Positions 1 to 7,907 of a DNA stretch of 64,000 nt are shown piece after piece. The stretch covers positions 9,770,501-9,834,500 of the forward strand of contig NZ_JAMZEB010000002.1 in NCBI RefSeq assembly GCF_024172165.1, read 5' to 3'. The position numbers were made by a program, and so were the translations under genes. This DNA comes from Nonomuraea thailandensis. Lineage in GTDB: Bacteria; Actinomycetota; Actinomycetes; Streptosporangiales; Streptosporangiaceae. Each line of letters begins with the position of its first letter. Within the stretch, counting starts at the first letter, position 1. The notes beneath the pieces are model-generated. The model searched no databases and was not told where the DNA came from. It worked only from the letters and a program-made list of their open reading frames with translations.

Positions 1-1059
1 GACCTGGCCGTCCACCGTGAGCAGCGGCCCGCCGGAGTTGCCCGGCAGCACCTGGCCGCGGATCGCGTACACCTTCCGCCTGACCGTGTTCTCGCGGTAG
101 ATGTCGGGGCCCTCGGCCTCCAGCTGGCCGCCGATCCTGGCCGGCTCGGCGGTGAAGCCCTTGCCCTTCGGGAAGCCCGCGATGATCGCGTTGTCGCCGC
201 GGCTGCCGTCGCCGTCGAAGGCGAGCTGCGGCAGGTCGAGCCCCGGCACGTTGAGGACCGCGATGTCGCGGCGCGGGTTGTAGCGCACGACCGTGGCCGT
301 GTGGCGGTCGCCGTTGTAGTCGATCACCTGAAGGTCGCGGGTGACGCCGGCGACCACGTGCGCGTTGGTCATGATCCGGCCGCGCGCGTAGACGAAGCCG
401 GTGCCCTCGATGTGCTTGTTGCAGCTCTCGGCGTTGCCCTGGACCTTCACGATCGCCTGGCGGGCCCGGCCCAGCTTGGCGCCCTGCAGCACGCTCTGGT
501 CGGGCGGCTGCACGTCGATCAGCGTGCCGGCGCCGATGGCGTCGAAGACCGGCGGGAACTCCGAGCGGTCGATGAACTTCTTGAACGGCTGCTGCCAGTT
601 GCGCGCCGCCTGCGGGATCGCGTCGTCGACCGTGGTGAGCAGCGCGGAGTTCTTCACCTGGTCGACGAGCGGGGTGAACGCGGTGGAGACGATCAGCGAG
701 CCGATCAGCCAGGCGATGACCAGCACCGACAGCGCGCTGGCGAACGTGCCGCCGATCGCGTCGGCCATCTTGGCCGGCTCCCACGTGACGTGGCTGCGCA
801 CGACGGCGCCGAGCGTCGAGGAGGCGAACTGCCCGATGGTGGCCGACAGGAACACGATCACGATGGCCAGCAGCGCCTGCGGCGTGTCACCGTCGACGAC
901 CGCCTTGGAGATGGGAGGCGCGATGAAGACGCCCAGCACGGCACCGCCCACGAACCCCACGAAGCTCATCGCCCCGATGATGAAACCCTGCCGGTAACCC
1001 GAGATGCCGAAGGCGATCACGAGGCCGATCAAGATGAGGTCAAGCAGATCACCGCGCAC
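1..1059 (-). CDS. marP: MarP-family membrane-anchored serine protease (partial)
   Basis: The 5' part (353 codons) of a gene that runs off the left edge. The N-terminus is a CvpA-like set of hydrophobic segments (about residues 1-115), followed by a linker and a trypsin-like periplasmic protease domain. The catalytic triad is visible: His234 in NAHVVAG, Asp265 in RRDIAVL and Ser342 in PGNSGGPL. In the MarP family (M. tuberculosis Rv3671c) this protease protects against acid and oxidative stress; that role here is by homology. The GTG at 1059 is forced as start because an in-frame TGA lies two codons upstream. The nth/nudix genes upstream on the same strand match the mycobacterial order. Missing is the C-terminus beyond base 1. 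Confidence 0.93.
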   Translation of the reverse strand, partial: MRGDLLDLILIGLVIAFGISGYRQGFIIGAMSFVGFVGGAVLGVFIAPPISKAVVDGDTPQALLAIVIVFLSATIGQFASSTLGAVVRSHVTWEPAKMADAIGGTFASALSVLVIAWLIGSLIVSTAFTPLVDQVKNSALLTTVDDAIPQAARNWQQPFKKFIDRSEFPPVFDAIGAGTLIDVQPPDQSVLQGAKLGRARQAIVKVQGNAESCNKHIEGTGFVYARGRIMTNAHVVAGVTRDLQVIDYNGDRHTATVVRYNPRRDIAVLNVPGLDLPQLAFDGDGSRGDNAIIAGFPKGKGFTAEPARIGGQLEAEGPDIYRENTVRRKVYAIRGQVLPGNSGGPLLTVDGQV

Positions 1060-1090
1060 GCTTCAAAGGTAACCAGCGATACGGTCAAGT

Positions 1091-1654
1091 GTGCACGTCT
1101 TCGATCAGGACGGCGTCACTCACCTGGCTACCTTGAGCGGTATGCCGCCGGACGAGGGAACAGTGCGCGAACTCATCCAGGCTGCGCTGCGCGACACCGA
1201 TCCTGACGGGCCCCTGCGCTGGCACGTGATCTCGTTGCTGCGCCAGCGAGGTGACCTGGAGTCGTTCATCGAGGCCAGGCGGTTGTGCGCCGCCGACACC
1301 GTGGCCGAGCGGCTGCTCGGCGTGGACATCATGGGCATGTTGCGGCCCTTCGTGGACCGGACGCTGCCGGTGCTGCGCTACCTGGCCGCCAGCGAGGACG
1401 ACGCCATGGTGCTGTACTCGGTGCTGATCGCGTTCGGTCATCTGGCCGATCCGCGGTCGCTGCCGTCCGTGATCGACCTGGCCGGTCACATCGACCCCAG
1501 GGTCAGGTACGGGGCCGCGTACGCGCTGCAGCACGTCCTCGGGGAGCCGCCCGACCGGGCGGGGCTGGAGACGCTGCGCACGCTGGCCGCCGACAGCGAC
1601 GCCGACGTGGCCGGATGGGCCTCGCTCGGGGTCGCGCTGCGATCGGCGCACTAG
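1091..1654 (+). CDS. HEAT-repeat domain protein
   Basis: A 187-aa, mostly helical protein. Its second half (about residues 80-187) has HEAT/PBS-lyase-like repeats with the motif pattern of hydrophobic helices and D-P-R turns, as in LADPRSLPSVIDLAG and HIDPRVRYGAAYAL. Such domains mediate protein contacts; no catalytic residues are seen. It is divergent from marP, with only about 30 bp between the two starts. Start choice is uncertain: GTG at 1091 or ATG at 1142, and neither has a strong ribosome-binding site. It ends where a 21-bp tandem repeat begins. The partner and function are unknown. Confidence 0.7.
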   Translation: MHVFDQDGVTHLATLSGMPPDEGTVRELIQAALRDTDPDGPLRWHVISLLRQRGDLESFIEARRLCAADTVAERLLGVDIMGMLRPFVDRTLPVLRYLAASEDDAMVLYSVLIAFGHLADPRSLPSVIDLAGHIDPRVRYGAAYALQHVLGEPPDRAGLETLRTLAADSDADVAGWASLGVALRSAH

Positions 1655-1759
1655 CCCGTACGCGAGACTCATCCACCCGTACGTGAGGCTCATCCACCCG
1701 GGCACGAGGCTCGCCGGCCCGTACGCGAGGCTCGCTAGCCCGTGCGTGAGGCGAGCCGC
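1655..1759. repeat. Five tandem copies of a 21-bp repeat
   Basis: Units start at 1655, 1676, 1697, 1718 and 1739. The core is cccgtacgYgaggctc followed by a variable pentamer. Units 1, 2 and 4 are the closest to each other. The array sits between the convergent HEAT-repeat and nudix genes and includes the last 8 codons of the nudix gene (stop at 1735). Most units contain a small dyad (gcgag/ctcgc), so the array may act as a weak bidirectional terminator. That role is inference. Confidence 0.85.
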
Positions 1760-2385
1760 ACCACGTCGGGCGGCAGGTCCTCCATGCGCGTGGGGTCCCA
1801 CGGCTGTTCGAGGCCGCCCTCGCGCAGCACGGTGTCCAGCACCATCGCGGTGAACCCCCACACCAGCATCCCGCGCACCCGGAACGCGGGCCCGGCCGTG
1901 CCGCGCGGATGCCGCAGCATCACCCGGTTGCCGGGATCGACCAGCTCGGCGATCGGCACCCGCTCGACCGAGTCGACCTCGTCGGGCGAGGCCGCGTGCA
2001 CCGCGGACGGCTCGCGCCACCAGCCGATCACCGGGGTGACGCGGTTGTCGCTGTAGGGCAGGTAGAGCTCGGGCATCGTGCAGATCACGTGCACCCCGCG
2101 CGGGTCGGCCCCGGTCTCCTCCTCGGTCTCCCGCAGCGCGGCCTCGACCGGCCCGGCGTCCTCGGGGTCCACGCCGCCGCCGGGGAAGGCCGGCTGGCCG
2201 GCGTGCCTGCGCCCGCGCGTGCTGCGCTGGATGAGCAGCACGTCAGGGCCGTGCGGCCCCTCGCCGAACAACATCAGCACCGCGGCCCTGCGCCCGCGCC
2301 CGTCGGGCGGCCGGAGGGGGACGGGAACTCGGGTCCGCTGCGCTTGCGCCGCCAGTCTCTCCAGCCAGTCGGGCACTTGGGTCAC
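1735..2385 (-). CDS. NudL-type Nudix hydrolase (CoA pyrophosphatase family)
   Basis: A 216-aa Nudix protein. The Nudix core runs from AFPGGGVDPED (about residues 66-76) to RETEEETGA (85-93), which gives the metal-binding glutamates. The spacing and the D-A-x-x-x-x-A-A-L-R-E pattern match the UPF0035/NudL family, which splits CoA or related diphosphates. The substrate is therefore a family-level inference. It lies 39 bp downstream of nth on the same strand and is probably co-transcribed. Its 3' end is embedded in the 21-bp tandem repeat, so the last residues may have been gained by repeat growth. In M. tuberculosis a thioredoxin-like gene lies between nth and this gene; none is present here. 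Confidence 0.88.
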   Translation of the reverse strand: MTQVPDWLERLAAQAQRTRVPVPLRPPDGRGRRAAVLMLFGEGPHGPDVLLIQRSTRGRRHAGQPAFPGGGVDPEDAGPVEAALRETEEETGADPRGVHVICTMPELYLPYSDNRVTPVIGWWREPSAVHAASPDEVDSVERVPIAELVDPGNRVMLRHPRGTAGPAFRVRGMLVWGFTAMVLDTVLREGGLEQPWDPTRMEDLPPDVVRLASRTG

Positions 2386-2424
2386 GCATCCTCCAACACG
2401 CCGTGGCGCGAATGACTTCCCCGA

Positions 2425-3147
2425 TCAGGAGAAGGGGCCGGATCTGACGAGCTTCTGGGCCTCCGCCTGCCCGGTGGGGCCGGTGCCGTACGAGGGGCAG
2501 AGCGCCGCCAGCGGGCACACGCCGCACGCCGGCCGGCGGGCGTGGCAGATGCGGCGGCCGTGCCAGATCACCCGGTGGGAGAAGATCGTCCACTCGCGCT
2601 TGGGCAGCAGCTCGGCCACCACGTGCTCGATCTTGACGGGGTCGGTCTCCTCGGTCCAGCCGAAGCGCCGTACGAGACGCTGGAAGTGCGTGTCCACGGT
2701 CAGGCCCGGCACGTCGAAGGCGTTGCCCAGCACCACGTTGGCCGTCTTGCGGCCCACGCCGGGCAGCGTGACCAGGTCCTTCAGCTTGGCGGGCACCTCG
2801 CCCCCGTACCGGTCGCAGACCGCCTGGGCCATGCCGATGATGCTGTTGGTCTTCGCGCGGAAGAAGCCGGTGGAGCGGATGATCTCCTCCATCTCCTCGC
2901 GGTCTGCGGCGGCGTAGTCCTCCACCGTCGGATATTTCGCGAAGAGGATGGGGGTGACCATGTTGACCCGCTTGTCCGTGCACTGCGCGGAGAGGATGGT
3001 CGCGACCAGCAGCTCCAGAGGGTTGCGGAAGTCGAGCTCGCAGTGGGCGTCAGGGTAGGTCTCCGCGAGGATGCGGTTCATCTTGCGCGCCCGCCGAACC
3101 AGTGCGAGCTGGGTCTCCGGCTTGCGCCCCGCCGCGTTCGTCGCCAT
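2425..3147 (-). CDS. nth: Endonuclease III (DNA glycosylase/AP lyase)
   Basis: A 240-aa base-excision-repair enzyme that removes oxidised pyrimidines and cleaves AP sites. The helix-hairpin-helix LPGVGRKTANVVL carries the catalytic lysine, the catalytic aspartate is in TVDTHFQRL, and a C-terminal C-x7-C-x2-C-x5-C-like cluster (CHARRPACGVCPLAALC) binds [4Fe-4S]. The start is the ATG at 3147 (MATNAAG); longer readings enter non-conserved sequence upstream. It is divergent from the gene at 3235 and leads the operon into the nudix gene. Confidence 0.97.
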   Translation of the reverse strand: MATNAAGRKPETQLALVRRARKMNRILAETYPDAHCELDFRNPLELLVATILSAQCTDKRVNMVTPILFAKYPTVEDYAAADREEMEEIIRSTGFFRAKTNSIIGMAQAVCDRYGGEVPAKLKDLVTLPGVGRKTANVVLGNAFDVPGLTVDTHFQRLVRRFGWTEETDPVKIEHVVAELLPKREWTIFSHRVIWHGRRICHARRPACGVCPLAALCPSYGTGPTGQAEAQKLVRSGPFS

Positions 3148-3234
3148 GCCGCAAGAGTAGAAGCTCCCGCGAACTGTTGAACCCAGGACGGGCCCGACCG
3201 CGTACAACCTGGCGCCTCGGAAGGGGGTCGTGAC

Positions 3235-3690
3235 ATGGGTGATCAGGGTTCGACGCTGGCGGAGTTCGTCAGGCAGGCGGGGCCGCTGCGCGGCCAGGCG
3301 CTGCACCGGCTGGCCGTGAGCTGCGTGGCGGCCATGGCCAAGCTGCACGCGCGCGGCACCTCCGGCATCCGGCCCGGCAAGGAGAGCGTGGCGCTCGGCG
3401 CGCACGGGCAGGTGCTCATCGGCTGGCAGACCTCCTCCGCCCCCGGTGACCTGCCGGAGGCGGAGGACGTACGGGCCTGGGCCGACCTGGTCGTGTTCGC
3501 GGCGACCGGCGCCGAGGACGGCGACCTGCGCGTGCTCACGCCGGCGTTGCGCATCGCGGTCCAGCAGTGCCGCCTGCCCGATCCGGCGGCCCGCCCGAAG
3601 TCCGTGGACGTCCTCCGCGTCCTGCTCAGCCGCTCCATGGCGGCGGCGGTCGCCTCGGTGGACGACCTCCTGGCCCGCCAGGCCGGCTGA
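3235..3690 (+). CDS. Short protein-kinase-like protein without a catalytic core
   Basis: A 151-aa protein. The stretch about residues 22-62 (LHRLAVSCVAAMAKLHARGT then SGIRPGKESVALGAHG) resembles the alphaE helix and catalytic loop of Ser/Thr kinases (AMxxLHxxGIVHGDLKPxNVLL). However, the HRD-type aspartate is replaced and no DFG aspartate or ATP-binding N-lobe is present. A later part (LPDPAARPKSVDVLRVL) matches the kinase C-lobe pattern DPxxRPs. It therefore looks like a free-standing, inactive kinase C-lobe, perhaps a binding module. ATG start at 3235, close behind the divergent nth promoter region. Function unknown. Confidence 0.6.
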   Translation: MGDQGSTLAEFVRQAGPLRGQALHRLAVSCVAAMAKLHARGTSGIRPGKESVALGAHGQVLIGWQTSSAPGDLPEAEDVRAWADLVVFAATGAEDGDLRVLTPALRIAVQQCRLPDPAARPKSVDVLRVLLSRSMAAAVASVDDLLARQAG

Positions 3691-3924
3691 CGCCGTGAGC
3701 GAGGTGCCCGATCTCGTCGCCACGCTGCGCCGAGCCGGTTGACGCCGCCATCGCGGCGATGGAGAAAGGTTCCGGGTAGTCCGGTCACAGTACGGAAACG
3801 GCGGTCCGGTACCTTTCCCCCGGGCTTTCACGCACCCGGGCAAGCCCAGAACACTCCGGCATTCCCATAACCTGTGTGTGCTGCCCGGAGTGGGGTGAGT
3901 CACAATGGCAGCAGAGGAGGCAGA

Positions 3925-4605
3925 GTGAACACCGAAGATGTGCTGGGCAAGGCCCCCCTGTTCGCCGCGCTGGACCGCGAGAGCGCCGCTGCGCTGCGCA
4001 CGAGCATCACCGAGGTCCAGCTGTCGAAGGGGCAGACGCTCTTCCACGAGAACGAGACGGGCGACCGGCTCTACGTGGTGCTGGAAGGCAAGATCAAGCT
4101 TTCCCGCACCTCCCCGGACGGGCGGGAGAACCTGCTGAGCGTGCTGGGGCCGAGCGAGATGTTCGGCGAGCTGTCGCTGTTCGACCCGCGACCGCGCACG
4201 GCCACGGCGACGGCGCTGACCGAGGTACGGCTGGCCGGGCTCGGGCACGACGACCTGCGGCCCTGGCTGACCGGCCGGCCCGAGGTCGCGCTGCACCTGC
4301 TGCGCGCGCTGGCGCAGCGGCTGCGCCGGACCAACGACGTGCTGGCCGACCTGGTCTTCACCGACGTGCCCGGGCGGGTGGCCAAGCAGCTGCTCGACCT
4401 GGCCGAGCGGTTCGGCACCAAGACCGACGACGGTCTGCGGGTGCACCACGACCTGACCCAGGAGGAGCTGGCGCAGCTCGTCGGCGCCTCCCGTGAGACG
4501 GTCAACAAGGCGCTGGCCGACTTCGCGCAGCGTGGCTGGCTGCGGATCGAGGCCAAGGCCGTGGTCATCCTCGACATGGACCGGCTCTACAACCGGTCGA
4601 GGTAG
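3925..4605 (+). CDS. crp: Crp/Fnr-family transcriptional regulator
   Basis: A 226-aa regulator of the actinobacterial Crp/GlxR type. The N-terminal cyclic-nucleotide-binding beta-roll spans about residues 8-120. The phosphate-binding cassette FGELSLFDPRPRTATATA is of the cAMP-binding type (GE-L--x-RTA). The C-terminal winged helix-turn-helix (about 150-220) has the recognition segment LTQEELAQLVGASRETVNKAL. GTG start at 3925 is preceded by a good RBS (gaggagg, 3914-3920). The 3' end overlaps the convergent MBL gene by 19 bp. Orthologues are global regulators of central metabolism and development; that role is by homology. Confidence 0.93.
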   Translation: MNTEDVLGKAPLFAALDRESAAALRTSITEVQLSKGQTLFHENETGDRLYVVLEGKIKLSRTSPDGRENLLSVLGPSEMFGELSLFDPRPRTATATALTEVRLAGLGHDDLRPWLTGRPEVALHLLRALAQRLRRTNDVLADLVFTDVPGRVAKQLLDLAERFGTKTDDGLRVHHDLTQEELAQLVGASRETVNKALADFAQRGWLRIEAKAVVILDMDRLYNRSR

Positions 4606-5378
4606 TCGAGCTGGGCCGCCACCGACATCTCGGCGGCCGGCCAGAGCGAGCGGTCGACGTCGGCGTACACGATCTTGACGATCTGGCGTGGCGTGCGGGC
4701 GCCCTGTGCGCGCGCCGCCCTGATCTGGTCGAGCCGCTGTCTCCGGTGCGCGATGTACCCGTCGAGCGCGCCGATGGGGTCGGGCAGCACCGGCCCGTGA
4801 CCGGGCAGCAGGGCCCGCGCCTCCAGGCCCTCGGCCGCCGCCCTGAGCCGGTCGAGGCTGCGCAGGTAGTCGGCCAGGCCGCCGTCGCGGGCGATGATCG
4901 TGGTGCCCCTGCCGAGCACGGTGTCGCCGGTCAGCATCGCCCGGTCGGCGGGCAGCCAGAAGCACAGCGAGTCGAACGAGTGGCCCGGCGTGCCGTACAC
5001 GTGGATCTCCAGGCCGCCCACGGTCACCACGTCGCCGTCGCCGAGGCCCTCCTCGCCCAGGCGGTGCCGCGGGTCCAGGGCGCGCACGGGCGCGTCCACC
5101 ATGCGGGCGAACGCGCGCGCGCCGCCGCTGTGGTCGAAGTGGCCGTGGGTGAGCAGGATCCCGGTGACGCGGCGCTCGCCGAGGTGGTCGCGCACACGGC
5201 CGAGGTGCGCCTGGTCGTCCGGGCCCGGATCGACGACGACCACCTCCTCGCCGGTTCCGATCACCCACGTGTTGGTGCCGTCGAGGGTCATCGCGGAGGG
5301 GTTGGGGGCGAGCAGGTTCTCGGCGTGTTCCGTACGGGAACCGTCGGGCGTGTCGAGCGGGATGTGCAGGCCGCTCAT
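4587..5378 (-). CDS. Metallo-beta-lactamase-fold hydrolase (LACTB2-like)
   Basis: A 263-aa MBL-fold protein. The metal site is visible: THGHFDHSGG (HxHxDH), the GTPGHS histidine, the TGDTVLG aspartate and LLPGHGP. A C-terminal helical extension (about residues 205-263, IVKIVYADV and similar) is typical of LACTB2/RNase-like glyoxalase II relatives. The natural substrate is unknown. It matches the position of Rv3677c in M. tuberculosis, next to crp. The start ATG overlaps the stop of the upstream nudix gene by 4 bp, so the two are translationally coupled. Confidence 0.9.
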   Translation of the reverse strand: MSGLHIPLDTPDGSRTEHAENLLAPNPSAMTLDGTNTWVIGTGEEVVVVDPGPDDQAHLGRVRDHLGERRVTGILLTHGHFDHSGGARAFARMVDAPVRALDPRHRLGEEGLGDGDVVTVGGLEIHVYGTPGHSFDSLCFWLPADRAMLTGDTVLGRGTTIIARDGGLADYLRSLDRLRAAAEGLEARALLPGHGPVLPDPIGALDGYIAHRRQRLDQIRAARAQGARTPRQIVKIVYADVDRSLWPAAEMSVAAQLDYLDRL

Positions 5379-6166
5379 CGCGTCACCAGCCGCATCTCAC
5401 CCTCGATCTCCACGGCCCTGGGCATGATCGTCTCGATCTCCCTGGGCGCGGCCAGGACGCCCGCCACGCTGTCGTACGCGGTGAGCTCGGTCAGCGTGTG
5501 ATGGGTGGGCGGCATCAGGAAGAACTCGCCGTTCAGCGCCTCGCCGGGGCGCCGCCACACCACCCGGTCGGCCTCCCCGCCCACGTCGCGCGTGCGCTGC
5601 CCCTCGGGCAGCACGGCGACGAAGAACCGGGTGTCGAAGCGCCTGCGCTCGATCTCCGGCGTGATCCAGTGGGCCCAGGCCTTGAGCAGGTCGGCGCGGA
5701 GCACCAGGCCGCGCCTGGCGAGGAAGTCGGCGAAGCCGAGGCTGCGGTCGATGAGCGCCAGCCTGTCGGCCTCCCAGTCGTCGCCTGTCGTGTCGGCCAC
5801 CACCGAGTCGGGCCCGGGGCCCGCCAGGAGCACCCCGGACTCCTCGAACGTCTCGCGCACGGCCGCGCACACCAGCCCGCGCGCCAGCCGTTCGTCGGCC
5901 TTGAAGACCTCGCCCCACTCCGCCGGGGACGGCCCGGCCCAGGCGACGGCCTGGTCGGTGTCGCGCACGTCCACGGAGCCTCCGGGGAAGACGTACGCGC
6001 CCGCGGCGAAGGCCATCGTCGCCTTGCGCCGCAGCAGATAGACCTCGGGCCCCGGGCGCAGGAGCACCACCGTGGCGGCGTCCCGCGCCGGCACCGGCTG
6101 GACCCGGCCGGCCAGGACGTCCCGCGCCCGGTCGGCGAGCTCGGCAGGAAGTGGCAATCCGGTCAC
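5375..6166 (-). CDS. Nudix hydrolase, NUDT19-like
   Basis: A 263-aa protein with a split Nudix arrangement. VFPGGSVD (about residues 59-66) is separated by a long insertion from the metal-binding helix AAVRETFEESGVLL (about 101-114). This long insertion is typical of the NUDT7/NUDT19-like group, often linked to acyl-CoA diphosphates. The substrate is not provable from sequence. The start at 6166 follows a gaggagg RBS on the minus strand. It is coupled to the MBL gene by an ATGA overlap. Confidence 0.87.
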   Translation of the reverse strand: MTGLPLPAELADRARDVLAGRVQPVPARDAATVVLLRPGPEVYLLRRKATMAFAAGAYVFPGGSVDVRDTDQAVAWAGPSPAEWGEVFKADERLARGLVCAAVRETFEESGVLLAGPGPDSVVADTTGDDWEADRLALIDRSLGFADFLARRGLVLRADLLKAWAHWITPEIERRRFDTRFFVAVLPEGQRTRDVGGEADRVVWRRPGEALNGEFFLMPPTHHTLTELTAYDSVAGVLAAPREIETIMPRAVEIEGEMRLVTR

Positions 6167-6214
6167 ATGACCTCCTCCTAGAACATCACTCGGTCATGGT
6201 GACATATGCCCGCT

Positions 6215-6676
6215 TCAGCCGACTTCGGCGATCAGCTCCACCTCGACGGGCGCGTCCAGCGGCAGGGCGGCCACGCCCACGGCGCTGCGCGCGTGCCTGC
6301 CCTGCTCCCCGAACACCTCGGCGAGCAGGTCACTGGCGCCGTTGGCCACCTGCGGCTGCTCGATGAAGTCGGGCGCGCTGGCCACGAAGACCACGACCTT
6401 GACGATCCGCCGCACCCGGGACAGCTCGCCCAGCTCGGCCTTCAGGGCGGCCAGCGCGTTGAGCACGCAGATGCGGGCCTGCGCCTTGCCCTCGTCGACG
6501 CCCAGGTCGACGCCGAGCTTGCCGGTCTGGTGCAGCTTGCCCTCGATCATCGGCACCTGACCCGAGGTGTAGATCAGGTCGCCGGTGCGGGCGGTGGGCA
6601 CGTAGGAGCCCGCCGGCGTGGCGGGCGACGGCAGGGTGAACCCCAGCTCCTCGACTCGCTGCTCGGGCGTCGTCAC
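6215..6676 (-). CDS. ridA: RidA-family enamine/imine deaminase
   Basis: A 153-aa member of the YjgF/YER057c/RidA family, which hydrolyses reactive enamine/imine intermediates released by PLP enzymes. The fold is recognisable from DLIYTSGQVPMIEGKLHQTG, ARICVLNALAALKAELG, VKVVVFVASAPDF and a C-terminal ARSAVGVAALPLDAPVEVELIAEVG region. It lacks part of the canonical C-terminal R-x-A-V-x-V-x-x-L-P-x-G motif (L-P-L-D here), so it belongs to a RidA subfamily. GTG start at 6676 has an AGAAG-type RBS and overlaps the stop of the upstream 51-aa gene. Confidence 0.92.
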   Translation of the reverse strand: MTTPEQRVEELGFTLPSPATPAGSYVPTARTGDLIYTSGQVPMIEGKLHQTGKLGVDLGVDEGKAQARICVLNALAALKAELGELSRVRRIVKVVVFVASAPDFIEQPQVANGASDLLAEVFGEQGRHARSAVGVAALPLDAPVEVELIAEVG

Positions 6677-6828
6677 TGCTTCTCCCGCTTGAAGTAGGCG
6701 ACCAGCTGCTCGGGCGTGGCGCCCTGGACGATCTGGACCAGCTCCCAGCCGTCGGCGCCGAAGTTGTCGAGGATCATCTTCGTGTTGTGGATCAGCACGG
6801 GTGCCGTGAGGTACTCCCATTTCTTCAT
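6673..6828 (-). CDS. DUF4177-like 51-aa conserved protein
   Basis: A small gene starting MKKWEYLTAPVLIHNTKMIL and ending AYFKREKQ, with the motif DNFGADGWELVQI typical of DUF4177-type small beta-sheet proteins. Its TGA overlaps the GTG start of ridA, so the two are translationally coupled. An equivalent tiny gene beside ridA exists in mycobacteria (Rv3678A), which supports it being real. No function is known; a role with RidA is only suggested by the coupling. Its promoter must lie in the 77-bp region shared with the divergent ATPase gene at 6906. Confidence 0.85.
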   Translation of the reverse strand: MKKWEYLTAPVLIHNTKMILDNFGADGWELVQIVQGATPEQLVAYFKREKQ

Positions 6829-6905
6829 GGGGATCAGCGTAGTGTGAGCAATCTCAAAGGTTGGTCGCAGGCAGACGACAAGTGACCGTTCGGTAGCGTG
6901 GTGGC

Positions 6906-7907
6906 GTGGACTCTCCGGACACGGCTTGGGCCGACGTACGACTGCACGTCGTCACCGGCAAGGGCGGCACCGGCAAGACGACCGTCGCCGCCGCTCTCGC
7001 TCTCGCCCTGGCCTCGGGCGGCCGCAAGGTGCTGCTGGTGGAGGTGGAGGGCCGGCAGGGCATCGCGCAGATCTTCGACCTGCCGCCGCTGCCGTACGAG
7101 GAGCGAAGGATCGCGGTCGCGCCGGACGGCGGTGACGTGTACGCGCTGGCCATCGACCCCGAGGAGGCCATGCTCGAGTACATGGAGATGTTCTACGGGA
7201 TGCGCAGGGCGGGCCGGGCGCTGACCAAGATGGGCATCGTCGACTTCGCCACCACCGTGGCCCCCGGCTTCCGCGACGTGCTCGTCACCGGCAAGACCAC
7301 CGAGGCCGTGCGCAGGCGTGGCAAGAACGGCCGCCGCATCTACGACGCCGTCGTGCTCGACGCCCCGCCCACCGGCCGCATCACGCGCTTCCTGAACGTC
7401 ACCAAGGAGGTGGCGGGCCTGGCCAGGGTCGGCCCCATCAAGAACCACTCCGACCTGGTCAGCGGCGTCGTGAAGTCCCCCGAGACGGCTGTGCACTTCG
7501 TCACGCTGCTGGAGGAGATGCCGGTACAGGAGACCCTCGACGGGATCTCGGAGCTGCGCGCGGCGGGCCTGCCGCCCGGCGGGATCTTCATCAACATGGT
7601 GCGCCAGTCCCTGCTGCCACAGGCCGCTCTTGACACGGCTGTCAAGGGCCGCTTCGACTCCGAGGAGCTGGCGCTGGGCCTCAAGGCGGCCGGCGTGACC
7701 GACGGCTCGCAGGCCTCGGCGCTGGCCGGGGCGCTCGCCGAGGAGATCGTGGAGCACGCCCGCCGCACCGAGCTGGAGCGCGCCGAGCGGGAGACGCTGG
7801 CCGGGGCAGGGCTGACGAGGTACGAGCTGCCGCTGCTGGCCGACGGCGTGGACCTGGCCGGCCTGTACGAGCTGGCAGAGAGCATGCGCACCCAGGGAGC
7901 AGCGTGA
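6906..7907 (+). CDS. ArsA-type anion-transporting ATPase, first copy
   Basis: A 333-aa soluble P-loop ATPase of the ArsA/GET3 superfamily. It has a deviant Walker A, TGKGGTGKTT (about residues 18-27), a switch region VVLDAPPTGR (about 150-159) and a C-terminal helical domain. It corresponds to Rv3679. In mycobacteria the Rv3679-Rv3680 pair acts together and has been linked to envelope stress; that link is recalled, not derived here. GTG start at 6906. The stop overlaps the next gene's GTG by 4 bp, as expected for subunits made in fixed ratio. Confidence 0.93.
   Translation: MDSPDTAWADVRLHVVTGKGGTGKTTVAAALALALASGGRKVLLVEVEGRQGIAQIFDLPPLPYEERRIAVAPDGGDVYALAIDPEEAMLEYMEMFYGMRRAGRALTKMGIVDFATTVAPGFRDVLVTGKTTEAVRRRGKNGRRIYDAVVLDAPPTGRITRFLNVTKEVAGLARVGPIKNHSDLVSGVVKSPETAVHFVTLLEEMPVQETLDGISELRAAGLPPGGIFINMVRQSLLPQAALDTAVKGRFDSEELALGLKAAGVTDGSQASALAGALAEEIVEHARRTELERAERETLAGAGLTRYELPLLADGVDLAGLYELAESMRTQGAA

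Noticed and set aside
3890..3915. gtgagtcac dyad before crp as a Crp autoregulation site
   Set aside because: It lacks the TGTGA-N6-TCACA spacing, so it cannot be assigned as a Crp box by eye.
2425..5268. A 947-residue open frame on the minus strand continuing upstream of nth
   Set aside because: Only the last 240 residues are endonuclease III. The rest is Arg/Gly/Pro-rich noise that overlaps the crp and kinase-like genes on the other strand, as is usual in very GC-rich DNA.
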